Shown piece by piece: positions 43,487-51,831 of a stretch of 64,000 bases of DNA. This DNA comes from Pseudomonas marginalis (GTDB taxonomy: Bacteria > Pseudomonadota > Gammaproteobacteria > Pseudomonadales > Pseudomonadaceae). Below the pieces are notes generated by a model, which was not told the DNA's origin, ran no database searches, and saw only the letters and a program-made list of their open reading frames with translations. The stretch spans positions 5,810,001 through 5,874,000 of the forward strand of contig NZ_JALJWV010000001.1 of NCBI RefSeq assembly GCF_024169655.1, in the 5' to 3' direction. The translations under genes and the position numbers were made by a program. Position 1 is the first letter of the stretch, and the number at the start of each line of letters is the position of its first letter.

Positions 43487-44074
43487 ATGCTCGGAATCAA
43501 TGACGCTGCCATTTTCATCATCCAGACCCTAGGCAGCCTGTACCTGCTGATCGTGCTGATGCGCTTTATCCTGCAATTGGTGCGGGCGAACTTCTACAAC
43601 CCGCTGTGCCAGTTCGTGGTGAAAGCCACCCAGCCGTTGCTCAAGCCCCTGCGCCGGGTGATCCCTAGCCTGTTTGGGCTGGACATGTCCTCGCTGGTAC
43701 TGGCGCTGCTGCTGCAGATCCTGCTGTTCGCGGTGATCCTGACGCTCAGTGGCTACCAGGCCTTGACCCTCCTGCTGTTGCCATGGGCGTTGATCGGGGT
43801 TTTCTCGCTGTTTTTAAAGATCATCTTCTGGTCGATGATCATCAGCGTGATCCTCTCGTGGGTCGCACCCGGCAGCCGCAGCCCCGGGGCCGAGCTGGTC
43901 GCCCAGATCACCGAACCCGTGCTGGCGCCGTTCCGCCGCTTGATCCCCAACCTGGGCGGCCTGGATATCTCGCCGATCTTCGCGTTTATCGCGATCCAGC
44001 TCCTGCAAAGCTGGGTGATCCCGCGCCTTGCGTTCTACGCGTTCATGCCCAAAGAGCTGTTCGGGCTGATCTGA
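43487..44074 (+). CDS. yggT: YggT family membrane protein
   Basis: Inner-membrane protein of 195 aa with two tandem YggT repeats, each a pair of helices with an amphipathic segment (NPLCQFVVKATQPLLKPLRRVIP near residue 38 and ELVAQITEPVLAPFRRLIPNLGGLDISP near 140). Exact function is unclear; some homologues are linked to osmotic shock or cell-envelope biogenesis. Last gene of yggS-proC-yggT; a hairpin follows. Confidence 0.93.
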   Translation: MLGINDAAIFIIQTLGSLYLLIVLMRFILQLVRANFYNPLCQFVVKATQPLLKPLRRVIPSLFGLDMSSLVLALLLQILLFAVILTLSGYQALTLLLLPWALIGVFSLFLKIIFWSMIISVILSWVAPGSRSPGAELVAQITEPVLAPFRRLIPNLGGLDISPIFAFIAIQLLQSWVIPRLAFYAFMPKELFGLI

Positions 44075-44096
44075 TTCAACCCCGCTGGTGTGTCAG

Positions 44097-44115
44097 GGCC
44101 GGATAACCTCCGGCC
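44097..44115 (+). terminator. Candidate terminator after yggT
   Basis: GGCCGGA-TAACC-TCCGGCC forms a 7-bp GC stem with a 5-base loop, followed by TTTGCTT. The T tract is short, so termination may be partial. It lies 23 bp past yggT and 64 bp before metX. Confidence 0.6.
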
Positions 44116-44178
44116 TTTGCTTGCCGCTAGGGGCAGCGGTCTTTAGACTTACGCCTCATTTAAACGAGAGCAGGGTCG

Positions 44179-45318
44179 ATGCCAGCTGCCTTCCCCCCCG
44201 ATTCTGTTGGACTGGTCGTGCCCCAAGTGGCGCACTTCAGCGAACCGCTGGCCCTGGCCTGCGGCCGTTCGCTGCCAGCCTACGACCTGATCTATGAAAC
44301 CTACGGCCAGTTGAACGCCACGGCGAGCAACGCCGTGCTGATCTGCCACGCCTTGTCCGGCCATCATCATGCCGCCGGCTTCCACAGCGTCGACGAGCGC
44401 AAGCCCGGCTGGTGGGACAGCTGCATCGGCCCCGGCAAACCCATCGATACCAACAAATTCTTTGTGGTCAGCCTGAACAACCTCGGCGGCTGCAACGGCT
44501 CGACCGGCCCCAGCAGCCTCAACCCGGAAACCGGCAAGCCCTTCGGCGCCGACTTCCCGGTGCTGACCGTGGAAGACTGGGTACACAGCCAGGCGCGTCT
44601 GGCCGACCGGCTGGGCATCCGGCAATGGGCCGCCGTGATCGGCGGCAGCCTCGGCGGCATGCAGGCCCTGCAGTGGACCATCACTTACCCCGATCGCGTG
44701 CGCCATTGCCTGGCCATCGCCTCGGCCCCCAAGTTGTCGGCGCAGAACATCGCCTTCAACGAAGTGGCGCGCCAGGCGATCCTGACCGACCCGGACTTTC
44801 ACGGCGGCTCGTTCCAGGAAGCGGGCGTGATCCCCAAGCGCGGCTTGATGCTGGCGCGGATGGTCGGGCATATCACCTACCTGTCCGACGACTCCATGGG
44901 CGAGAAATTCGGCCGTGGCCTCAAGAGCGAGAAGCTCAACTACGACTTCCACAGCGTCGAGTTCCAGGTGGAAAGCTACCTGCGGTATCAGGGCGAAGAG
45001 TTCTCCGGGCGGTTTGACGCCAACACCTACCTGCTGATGACCAAGGCCCTGGACTACTTCGACCCGGCGGCCAACTTCGACGACGACCTGGCGAAAACCT
45101 TCGCGGGCGCGTCGGCCAAGTTCTGCGTGATGTCGTTCACCACCGACTGGCGCTTCTCGCCAGCCCGCTCGCGGGAACTGGTGGATGCCTTGATGGCGGC
45201 GAAGAAAGACGTCTGCTACCTGGAAATCGATGCTCCGCAAGGCCATGACGCCTTCCTGATCCCGATCCCTCGTTATCTGCAGGCGTTCAGTAACTACATG
45301 AACCGCATAATTTTGTGA
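44179..45318 (+). CDS. metX: Homoserine O-acyltransferase MetX
   Basis: First committed step of methionine synthesis from homoserine; alpha/beta-hydrolase fold, 379 aa. Nucleophile elbow GGSLGGMQ near residue 157 (Ser), oxyanion region NNLGGCNGSTGPSS near 98, and the His near 346 in PQGHDAFLI. The pseudomonad enzyme has been described as using succinyl-CoA, so the activity may be succinylation despite the MetX fold. metW follows after 7 bp, the usual MetX-MetW pair. Confidence 0.96.
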   Translation: MPAAFPPDSVGLVVPQVAHFSEPLALACGRSLPAYDLIYETYGQLNATASNAVLICHALSGHHHAAGFHSVDERKPGWWDSCIGPGKPIDTNKFFVVSLNNLGGCNGSTGPSSLNPETGKPFGADFPVLTVEDWVHSQARLADRLGIRQWAAVIGGSLGGMQALQWTITYPDRVRHCLAIASAPKLSAQNIAFNEVARQAILTDPDFHGGSFQEAGVIPKRGLMLARMVGHITYLSDDSMGEKFGRGLKSEKLNYDFHSVEFQVESYLRYQGEEFSGRFDANTYLLMTKALDYFDPAANFDDDLAKTFAGASAKFCVMSFTTDWRFSPARSRELVDALMAAKKDVCYLEIDAPQGHDAFLIPIPRYLQAFSNYMNRIIL

Positions 45319-45325
45319 GAACGCC

Positions 45326-45946
45326 ATGAGAGCCGACCTGGAAATCATCCAAGACTGGATACCCGCCGGCAGCCGCGTGCTCGACCTTGGCTGCGGCGAT
45401 GGCGAACTGCTGAGCTGGCTGCGCGACCACAAGCAAGTCACCGGCTACGGCCTGGAAAACGACCCGGACAACATCGCCCAGTGCGTGGCCAAGGGCATCA
45501 ACGTGATCGAGCAGGACCTGGACAAGGGCCTGGGCAACTTTGCCAGCAACAGCTTCGACGTCGTGGTGATGACCCAGGCCTTGCAAGCGGTGCATTACCC
45601 GGACCGCATCCTCGACGAAATGCTGCGCGTCGGCCGCCAGTGCATCATCACCTTCCCCAACTTCGGCCACTGGCGCTGCCGCTGGTACCTGGCCACCAAG
45701 GGCCGCATGCCGGTCTCGGATTTCCTGCCGTACACGTGGTACAACACACCGAACATCCACTTTTGCACCTTCGAAGACTTCGAAGCCCTGTGTAGCGAGC
45801 GGGAAGCCAAGGTGATCAACCGCCTTGCCGTCGATCAACAGCACCGCCACGGCTGGGCGAGTAAACTATGGCCCAACCTGTTGGGTGAAATCGGGATTTA
45901 CCGGGTCAGCAGCCCGGGCCTGACGGACCACAAGATCGCCGTCTAA
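45326..45946 (+). CDS. metW: Methionine biosynthesis protein MetW
   Basis: SAM-methyltransferase-fold protein of 206 aa. VLDLGCGDGELLSWL near residue 19 is motif I. MetW acts with MetX in methionine synthesis; it may be a regulator or stimulatory subunit rather than a methyltransferase. Co-directional with metX and a DUF4426 gene that follows after 21 bp. Confidence 0.95.
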   Translation: MRADLEIIQDWIPAGSRVLDLGCGDGELLSWLRDHKQVTGYGLENDPDNIAQCVAKGINVIEQDLDKGLGNFASNSFDVVVMTQALQAVHYPDRILDEMLRVGRQCIITFPNFGHWRCRWYLATKGRMPVSDFLPYTWYNTPNIHFCTFEDFEALCSEREAKVINRLAVDQQHRHGWASKLWPNLLGEIGIYRVSSPGLTDHKIAV

Positions 45947-45967
45947 CTATTTTCGAGGAAGACGAAT

Positions 45968-46402
45968 ATGAGACGCCTGGCTGTATTTCTACTCACCGCG
46001 TGCCTGGGCGTCAGCGCCATGGCCGCCGATGCCATCGACAGTAAGCGCCAGAAAGAATTTGGCGATATCACCGTGCACTACAACACCTTCACTTCCAGCT
46101 TCCTGCAACCCGAAACGGCCCAGGCTGTCGGCGTGGTACGCAGCAAGAACAAGGGATTGATCAACGTGGCCGTGGTCAAGGGCGTGACGCCCGTGGCCGC
46201 GCAAGTGACCGGCACGATCAAGGACCTGAGCGGTAGGAGCGAAATCCTGACGTTCAAACAGATTACCGAGAAAGGTGCGATCTATTACCTCGCGCCCTAC
46301 AACGTACCGCAACAGGAAGTACGAGTTTTCACCATCAATGTTGAAACCGGCGGCAAGGCCCATGGTTTCCAATTCAACCAGGAACTGTTTCCGGCAGAAT
46401 GA
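45968..46402 (+). CDS. DUF4426 exported protein
   Basis: Periplasmic protein of 144 aa with signal peptide (cleavage after SAMA, about residue 19). The mature chain has an Ig-like beta pattern (FGDITVHYNTFTSSFLQPETAQAVGV) characteristic of DUF4426. Function unknown. It overlaps rdgB by 4 bp and follows metW closely, an arrangement conserved in pseudomonads. Confidence 0.88.
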   Translation: MRRLAVFLLTACLGVSAMAADAIDSKRQKEFGDITVHYNTFTSSFLQPETAQAVGVVRSKNKGLINVAVVKGVTPVAAQVTGTIKDLSGRSEILTFKQITEKGAIYYLAPYNVPQQEVRVFTINVETGGKAHGFQFNQELFPAE

Positions 46403-46995
46403 TGAACCTGACTCAACTCGTGCTGGCCAGCCATAACGCCGGCAAACTCAAAGAACTCCAGGCCATGCTCGGCGAGTCCGTGCAACTGCGCTCGATCGGC
46501 GAGTTCAGCCAGGTCGAGCCGGAAGAGACCGGCCTGTCGTTCGTCGAAAACGCGATCCTCAAAGCGCGCAACGCCGCACGCCTCTCCGGCCTGCCGGCGC
46601 TGGCGGACGACTCGGGCCTGGCGGTGGACTTCCTCGGCGGCGCCCCCGGCATCTACTCGGCGCGTTATGCCGACGGTAAAGGCGACGCGGCGAACAACGC
46701 CAAGCTGCTCGACGCCCTCAAGGACGTGCCGGATGCCGAGCGCGGCGCGCAGTTCGTCTGTGTGCTGGCCCTGGTGCGGCATGCCGATGATCCGCTGCCG
46801 ATCCTCTGCGAAGGCCTGTGGCACGGGCGCATCCTGCATGCGGCCAGCGGCGCGCATGGGTTTGGCTACGACCCGCTGTTTTGGGTGCCGGAGCGCAATG
46901 TCTCCAGCGCCGAACTGAGCCCGGCCGACAAAAACCAGATCAGCCACCGCGCCCGCGCCATGGCTTTGCTGCGCCAGCGCCTGAGCTTGAAATGA
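46399..46995 (+). CDS. rdgB: XTP/dITP pyrophosphatase (HAM1/RdgB)
   Basis: House-cleaning nucleotidase of 198 aa removing ITP, XTP and their deoxy forms. Seen: LASHNAGKLKEL near residue 8, LADDSGLAVDFLGGAPGIYSARYA near 70, and the C-terminal GFGYDPLFWVPE near 153. Translation is coupled at both ends: ATGATG overlap with the DUF4426 gene and ATGA overlap with hemW. Confidence 0.97.
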   Translation: MMNLTQLVLASHNAGKLKELQAMLGESVQLRSIGEFSQVEPEETGLSFVENAILKARNAARLSGLPALADDSGLAVDFLGGAPGIYSARYADGKGDAANNAKLLDALKDVPDAERGAQFVCVLALVRHADDPLPILCEGLWHGRILHAASGAHGFGYDPLFWVPERNVSSAELSPADKNQISHRARAMALLRQRLSLK

Positions 46996-48194
46996 CCGAG
47001 AACACCTCTGCGCAGCCGCTGATCCACGGCGGCGCGCAAACACCCCGTGCGGCCCTGCCCCAATTGCCGCCCCTGGCGCTGTACATCCACATCCCGTGGT
47101 GCGTGCGCAAATGCCCTTATTGCGACTTCAACTCCCACACCGCCAGCCCGGCGTTGCCGGAAGAAGAGTACGTCGACGCGCTGCTGGCCGACCTCGATCA
47201 GGACCTACACGCCGTTTATGGTCGGGAGCTGAGCTCGATCTTCTTCGGTGGCGGCACGCCGAGCCTGTTCAGTGCCGCCGCGCTGGGCCGCCTGCTCAAG
47301 GGTGTACAAGCGCGCATCCCGTTTGCCGACGACATCGAGATCACCCTGGAAGCCAACCCGGGGACGTTCGAGCAAGAGAAATTCGTGGCTTACCGCAAGC
47401 TGGGAATCAATCGCCTGTCCATCGGCATCCAGAGCTTCCAGCAGGAAAAACTCGAAGCCCTGGGCCGCATCCACAATGGCGATGAAGCCGTGCGCGCCGC
47501 CGGTATGGCGCGCCAGGCCGGGTTCGACAACTTCAACCTGGACCTGATGCACGGTTTGCCCGATCAGTCCCTGGACGACGCCCTGAGCGACCTGCGCCAG
47601 GCCATCGCGCTCAAGCCGACGCATTTATCGTGGTACCAACTGACCCTGGAACCCAACACCGTCTTCTGGAACCAACCGCCGACGCTGCCGGAAGACGACA
47701 CCCTGTGGGATATCCAGGAAGCCGGTCAGGCGCTGCTGGCCGAACACGGTTACGCGCAATATGAAGTCTCGGCTTATGCGCAACCGGGGCGTGCGGCGCG
47801 ACATAACCTCAATTACTGGAGTTTTGGGGACTTTATCGGCATCGGTGCCGGCGCCCACGGCAAACTCAGCCACCCGGACGGGCGCATCGTCCGTACCTGG
47901 AAGACCCGCGCACCGAAGGACTACCTAAACCCGGACAAAAGTTTCCTGGCCGGCGCGAAGGAACTGACCAACGAAGAGCTGCCGTTCGAGTTCCTGATGA
48001 ACGCCCTGCGCCTCACCGAAGGCGTCGACGCCAGGCTCTACGCCGAACGCACCGGGCTGACCCCGACGAGCCTCGCGCAAGGCCGCACCGAAGCAGAACA
48101 AAGTGGCTTAATGCAGGTCGAACCGTCACGCCTGGCGGCGACCGGCCGCGGGCAACTCTTTCTCAATGACCTGCTGCAGAAGTTTTTGAGCTGA
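46992..48194 (+). CDS. hemW: Radical SAM haem chaperone HemW
   Basis: Radical SAM protein of 400 aa formerly called oxygen-independent coproporphyrinogen oxidase-like. The iron-sulfur motif is C37-x3-C41-x2-C44 (CVRKCPYCDF), with GGGTPSLF near 83 and the HemN-like C-terminal domain. HemW delivers haem to respiratory enzymes and does not make protoporphyrinogen. Start at 46992 overlaps the rdgB stop by 4 bp; upstream in-frame codons are shadow sequence. Confidence 0.95.
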   Translation: MTENTSAQPLIHGGAQTPRAALPQLPPLALYIHIPWCVRKCPYCDFNSHTASPALPEEEYVDALLADLDQDLHAVYGRELSSIFFGGGTPSLFSAAALGRLLKGVQARIPFADDIEITLEANPGTFEQEKFVAYRKLGINRLSIGIQSFQQEKLEALGRIHNGDEAVRAAGMARQAGFDNFNLDLMHGLPDQSLDDALSDLRQAIALKPTHLSWYQLTLEPNTVFWNQPPTLPEDDTLWDIQEAGQALLAEHGYAQYEVSAYAQPGRAARHNLNYWSFGDFIGIGAGAHGKLSHPDGRIVRTWKTRAPKDYLNPDKSFLAGAKELTNEELPFEFLMNALRLTEGVDARLYAERTGLTPTSLAQGRTEAEQSGLMQVEPSRLAATGRGQLFLNDLLQKFLS

Positions 48195-48213
48195 TCGCTC
48201 TTAAGGAAATCGA

Positions 48214-48537
48214 ATGGATTTGGTACTCGACCTGCTCGCCACCGTGTCCCGCTGGAGCCGCAGCAACCTGTCGGAAATCTCCCTGGCCCTCGTCGGCTGC
48301 CTGTTGGTGCTGTTCGGCGCCGATATCAAAGGCTGGGTCGAAGCCCGCCTGGGCAGCATCGCCGGCGCCTTGCGCGTACCGTTGATGGCCCTGCTGTGCA
48401 TGATCGGCAGCGGCGCGGCGCTGATCTACGCCACCCCGTGGATTGTGCGGGGGTTGAGCCAGTTCAATAACTACAGCCTGGCGCCGGTATTGGTGGTGGT
48501 GCTGGTATTGATCGGCGTCGTCGCCGACCGCCGCTGA
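48214..48537 (+). CDS. DUF3392 membrane protein
   Basis: Small inner-membrane protein of 107 aa with three hydrophobic helices (about 20-36, 48-72, 83-103). It matches the uncharacterised DUF3392 family of gammaproteobacteria by its N-terminal MDLVLDLLATVSRWSRSNLSEIS. It lies 19 bp after hemW and probably ends the metX-hemW transcript. No function known. Confidence 0.85.
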   Translation: MDLVLDLLATVSRWSRSNLSEISLALVGCLLVLFGADIKGWVEARLGSIAGALRVPLMALLCMIGSGAALIYATPWIVRGLSQFNNYSLAPVLVVVLVLIGVVADRR

Positions 48538-48561
48538 TCCCAAACCCAACACAGATACAAA

Positions 48562-48665
48562 TGTGGGAGGGGGCTTGCCCCCGATAGCGGTGGGTCAGCC
48601 ATAGAGTGGTTGACTGACACTCTGCTATCGGGGGCAAGTCGAATCGTCGCACCGCCCCTCCCACA
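48562..48665. repeat. Chimeric REP pair with 16-bp replacement
   Basis: The left arm is standard (TGTGGGAGGGGGCTTGCCCC). In the right arm the expected CC after GGGGCAAG is replaced by the 16 bases TCGAATCGTCGCACCG (48639-48654), after which CCCCTCCCACA resumes. This destroys the hairpin of that arm. It lies between convergent DUF3392 and trmB genes. Confidence 0.9.
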
Positions 48666-48694
48666 TTTTTATCGCATTCCAAGCCAATGACTTG

Positions 48695-49420
48695 TCAGTC
48701 GACTTTCTCGAACTTCAAATCCCACACCCCATGCCCCAACCGCTCGCCGCGGCGTTCGAACTTGGTGATCGGGCGCTCCGTCGGGCGTGGCACGCATTTG
48801 CCGTCTTCGGCCAGGTTGCGGTAGCCGGGGGCGACGTTCATCACTTCCAGCATGTATTCCGCGTAGGGTTCCCAGTCGGTGGCCATGTGCAGGATGCCGC
48901 CGACTTTCAGCTTGCTACGCACCAACTCGGCGAAGGACGCCTGGACGATGCGGCGCTTGTGGTGACGGCTTTTGTGCCATGGGTCCGGGAAAAACAGCAT
49001 CAGGCGGTCGAGGCTGTTGTCGGCGATGCAGCGGTTGAGCACTTCAATCGCGTCGCAGTCGTACACCCGCAGGTTGGTCAACCCCTGAGTCAGTACGCCA
49101 TTGAGCAGCGCGCCGACACCCGGGCGGTGGACTTCCACACCGATGAAATCCTGTTCCGGTGCGGCGGCGGCCATTTCCAGCAGGGAGTGGCCCATGCCGA
49201 AGCCGATTTCCAGGGAGCGCGAGGCCGAACGGCCGAACACTTGGTCATAGTCCACCGGCGCATCGGCCAGGGGCAGGACGAACAGCGGCGTGCCTTGCTC
49301 CAGGCCCTTTTGCTGGCCTTCGGTCATGCGACCGGCGCGCATCACAAAACTCTTGATGCGGCGGTGCTTGGACTCGTCGCCCTGTTCCACGGTGTTCGGC
49401 GTTTCGTTTGATTCAGTCAT
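48695..49420 (-). CDS. trmB: tRNA (guanine46-N7)-methyltransferase
   Basis: SAM-dependent enzyme of 241 aa modifying G46 in tRNA variable loops. Seen: LEIGFGMGHSLLEMA near residue 70 (SAM site), FFPDPWHKSRHHKRRIV near 144 (catalytic PDPW motif) and a C-terminal TKFERRGERLGHGVWDL. ATG at 49420 is taken; a TTG one codon upstream is less likely. It lies 9 bp after thiG on the same strand. Confidence 0.96.
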   Translation of the reverse strand: MTESNETPNTVEQGDESKHRRIKSFVMRAGRMTEGQQKGLEQGTPLFVLPLADAPVDYDQVFGRSASRSLEIGFGMGHSLLEMAAAAPEQDFIGVEVHRPGVGALLNGVLTQGLTNLRVYDCDAIEVLNRCIADNSLDRLMLFFPDPWHKSRHHKRRIVQASFAELVRSKLKVGGILHMATDWEPYAEYMLEVMNVAPGYRNLAEDGKCVPRPTERPITKFERRGERLGHGVWDLKFEKVD

Positions 49421-49429
49421 CAATGGCTC

Positions 49430-50224
49430 TTACTTGATCAGACCATCCAGCGGCGAGGAGGCGCTGGCGTAGAGTTTTTTCGGCATGCGCCCGGCGAGGT
49501 AGGCCAGGCGGCCCGCGACGATGGCGTGTTTCATGGCTTCGGCCATCATGATCGGCTGTTGGGCATTGGCGATGGCCGAATTCATCAGCACCGCTTCGCA
49601 GCCCAGTTCCATGGCGATGGTGGCGTCGGAGGCAGTGCCCACGCCGGCATCCACCAGCACCGGGATCTTGGCTTCTTCGAGGATGATCTGCAGGTTGTAC
49701 GGGTTGCAGATCCCAAGGCCAGTGCCGATCAGCCCGGCCAGCGGCATCACGGCAATGCAGCCGATTTCGGCCAGTTGGCGAGCGATGATCGGGTCATCGC
49801 TGGTGTAGACCATCACGTCGAAGCCTTCCTTGACCAGGGTTTCGGCGGCCTTGAGGGTTTCGATCACGTTGGGGAACAGGGTTTTCTGGTCGGCCAGCAC
49901 TTCCAGCTTCACCAGGTTGTGGCCGTCAAGCAGCTCACGGGCCAGGCGGCAGGTGCGCACGGCTTCGATGGCGTCGTAGCAACCAGCGGTGTTCGGCAGG
50001 ATGGTGTAGCGGTCCGGCGGCAAGATATCCAGCAGGTTCGGTTCGCCCGGGTTCTGGCCGATGTTGGTGCGGCGCACGGCCACGGTCACGATCTCGGCGC
50101 CCGAGGCTTCGATGGCCAGGCGGGTTTCTTCCATATCGCGATACTTGCCGGTGCCGACCAGCAGACGGGACTGGTAGGTACGACCGGCCAGGACGAAGGG
50201 CTTGTCGCTACGAACGATGCTCAT
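49430..50224 (-). CDS. thiG: Thiazole synthase ThiG
   Basis: TIM-barrel enzyme of 264 aa forming the thiazole ring of thiamine from deoxyxylulose 5-phosphate, dehydroglycine and ThiS-thiocarboxylate. The Schiff-base lysine lies in LVKLEVLAD near residue 98; VLVDAGVGTASDATIAMELGCEAVLMNSAI near 185-215 is the phosphate-binding end. Start MSIVRSDKPF at 50224. thiS is 49 bp upstream on the same strand. Confidence 0.97.
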   Translation of the reverse strand: MSIVRSDKPFVLAGRTYQSRLLVGTGKYRDMEETRLAIEASGAEIVTVAVRRTNIGQNPGEPNLLDILPPDRYTILPNTAGCYDAIEAVRTCRLARELLDGHNLVKLEVLADQKTLFPNVIETLKAAETLVKEGFDVMVYTSDDPIIARQLAEIGCIAVMPLAGLIGTGLGICNPYNLQIILEEAKIPVLVDAGVGTASDATIAMELGCEAVLMNSAIANAQQPIMMAEAMKHAIVAGRLAYLAGRMPKKLYASASSPLDGLIK

Positions 50225-50273
50225 GGGAAATCCTCGATAGGGGGATGAGGTTCTGCAGAATTCAGACGGGCGA

Positions 50274-50474
50274 CTAGCCGCCGCCGATGGCTTGGACCAC
50301 TTCGACCCGATCACCCTCGGTGAGCGCGGTCTCGGCGTGTTGGCTACGCGGGACGATATCCTGGTTGAGTTCCACTGCGACGCGACGCCCGGTCAGGTCC
50401 AGACGGGTCAGCAGGGCCGCGACTGTGCCGCCGTCGGGCAGTTCATAGGGTTCGCCGTTCAACTGAATGTGCAT
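50274..50474 (-). CDS. thiS: Sulfur carrier protein ThiS
   Basis: Ubiquitin-like protein of 66 aa ending in AIGGG; the C-terminal Gly-Gly is adenylated and converted to thiocarboxylate for thiazole synthesis. MHIQLNGEPYELPDG is the family N terminus, so the start at 50474 is chosen over ATGs 15 and 30 bp upstream. Forms thiS-thiG-trmB transcript. Confidence 0.95.
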   Translation of the reverse strand: MHIQLNGEPYELPDGGTVAALLTRLDLTGRRVAVELNQDIVPRSQHAETALTEGDRVEVVQAIGGG

Positions 50475-50544
50475 GCCATGGGCCGCCATCGTTTTTAGGG
50501 GCAAGCATTCTAGCCCGATTGGGGCCGGAGGTCAGCTCCAAGCG

Positions 50545-50925
50545 TCAGGCGGCCTGTTGCAAACGCCAGGCGGCCAGCCCCAACAAGAACCAGCCCAGCA
50601 GGAAGGCCAGGCCGCCAAATGGCGTGATGATACCGAGCTTGCTGATGCCGGTCATCGTCAGCACGTACAGGCTGCCGGAGAACAGCAGGATGCCGACGAC
50701 AAACGACACACCCGCCCACGTGACCAGGCGCCCAGGCAGGTGCGCGGCGAGCAGCGCCACGCCGAACAGCGCCAGGGTGTGGACCAATTGGTAGGTCACG
50801 CCGGTATGGAAAATCGCCAGGTACTCGGCGCTCAGGCGGTTTTTCAGGCCGTGGGCGGCGAACGCACCGAGAGCGACACCGGTGAAGCCGAAAAAGGCAG
50901 CCAACATCAGAAAGCCACGCAGCAT
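50545..50925 (-). CDS. DUF423 (YgdD) membrane protein
   Basis: Inner-membrane protein of 126 aa with four helices; GFTGVALGAFAAHGLK near residue 13 and PFGGLAFLLGWFLLGLAAW near 102 are the DUF423 signatures. Function is uncertain. It lies upstream of thiS (70-bp gap) and diverges from mtgA. Confidence 0.9.
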   Translation of the reverse strand: MLRGFLMLAAFFGFTGVALGAFAAHGLKNRLSAEYLAIFHTGVTYQLVHTLALFGVALLAAHLPGRLVTWAGVSFVVGILLFSGSLYVLTMTGISKLGIITPFGGLAFLLGWFLLGLAAWRLQQAA

Positions 50926-50960
50926 GAGGAACTCCAGTCAGACTCATTGGGCAGGGTCTG

Positions 50961-50966
50961 TATAAT
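50961..50966 (+). promoter_or_regulatory. mtgA: -10 element of the mtgA promoter
   Basis: A perfect TATAAT hexamer 34 bp before the mtgA start, followed by GGCCCGC. The -35 region is weak (near 50938, TCAGAC at 17-bp spacing). Confidence 0.45.
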
Positions 50967-50999
50967 GGCCCGCTCAACGGGTTCGGCCAAGCCATCTCT

Positions 51000-51722
51000 A
51001 TGCTGCGTGTCCTCTTCAATCGTTTTCTCAAAGCCGTGAAATGGTTTGCCATCGGCAGCGTGCTGCTGGTGCTGCTGTTTCGTGTCGTACCGCCGCCGTT
51101 CACCGCGCTGATGGTGGAGCGCAAGATCGAGTCCTGGTTTGACGGCGAGCCGATTGACCTGCAGCGCACCTGGGTGCCGTGGGATGAGATCTCCGACGAC
51201 CTCAAAGTGGCGGTGATGGCGGGTGAAGACCAGCGCTTTCCCCAGCATTGGGGCTTCGATTTCGGCGCGATCCAGGCGGCGATCCTGCATAACGAGCGCG
51301 GCGGCTCGATCCGTGGCGCCAGTACGCTGAGCCAGCAGGTGTCGAAGAACCTGTTCCTGTGGGCCGGCCGCAGTTATCTGCGCAAAGGCCTGGAGGCCTG
51401 GTTTACCGGGCTGATCGAAGTACTGTGGCCCAAGCAGCGGATTCTTGAGGTGTACCTCAACAGCGTGGAATGGGATGAAGGGGTGTTCGGTGCGCAAGCG
51501 GCGGCGCAGCATCACTTTGGGGTGAGTGCCAAGGGACTTTCTCGGCAGCAGGCCAGCTACCTGGCGGCGGTGCTGCCCAATCCGCGAGTGTGGAGCGCTA
51601 GCCATCCGACGGCCTATGTGGCGCGGCGGGCAGCGTGGATTCGCCAGCAGATGGGCCAGCTAGGTGGGGATGGTTACTTGATGGAGCTGAACAACTCGCG
51701 CAAGGCGCCCTGGTCCAACTGA
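51000..51722 (+). CDS. mtgA: Monofunctional peptidoglycan glycosyltransferase
   Basis: GT51 enzyme of 240 aa that polymerises lipid II glycan strands. One TM anchor (about 13-34) precedes the catalytic domain: MAGEDQRFPQHWGFDFGAI near residue 71 with the catalytic Glu, and GASTLSQQVSKNLFLW near 105. No transpeptidase domain is present. Start ATG at 51000. Its 3' end faces rpoH across a REP pair. Confidence 0.96.
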   Translation: MLRVLFNRFLKAVKWFAIGSVLLVLLFRVVPPPFTALMVERKIESWFDGEPIDLQRTWVPWDEISDDLKVAVMAGEDQRFPQHWGFDFGAIQAAILHNERGGSIRGASTLSQQVSKNLFLWAGRSYLRKGLEAWFTGLIEVLWPKQRILEVYLNSVEWDEGVFGAQAAAQHHFGVSAKGLSRQQASYLAAVLPNPRVWSASHPTAYVARRAAWIRQQMGQLGGDGYLMELNNSRKAPWSN

Positions 51723-51739
51723 CACAACACAGAAATAAA

Positions 51740-51828
51740 TGTGGGAGGGGGCTTGCCCCCGATAGCTGAGTGTCAGTCGACATCAAGGTGACTGATCCAT
51801 TGCTATCGGGGGCAAGCCCCCTCCCACA
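51740..51828. repeat. REP pair between mtgA and rpoH
   Basis: Inverted arms start TGTGGGAGGGGGCTTGCCCC at 51740 and end with the complement at 51828; the spacer has GTCAGT/ACTGAT inversions. It ends 4 bp before the rpoH stop codon, between two convergent genes. Confidence 0.93.
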
Positions 51829-51831
51829 GTT

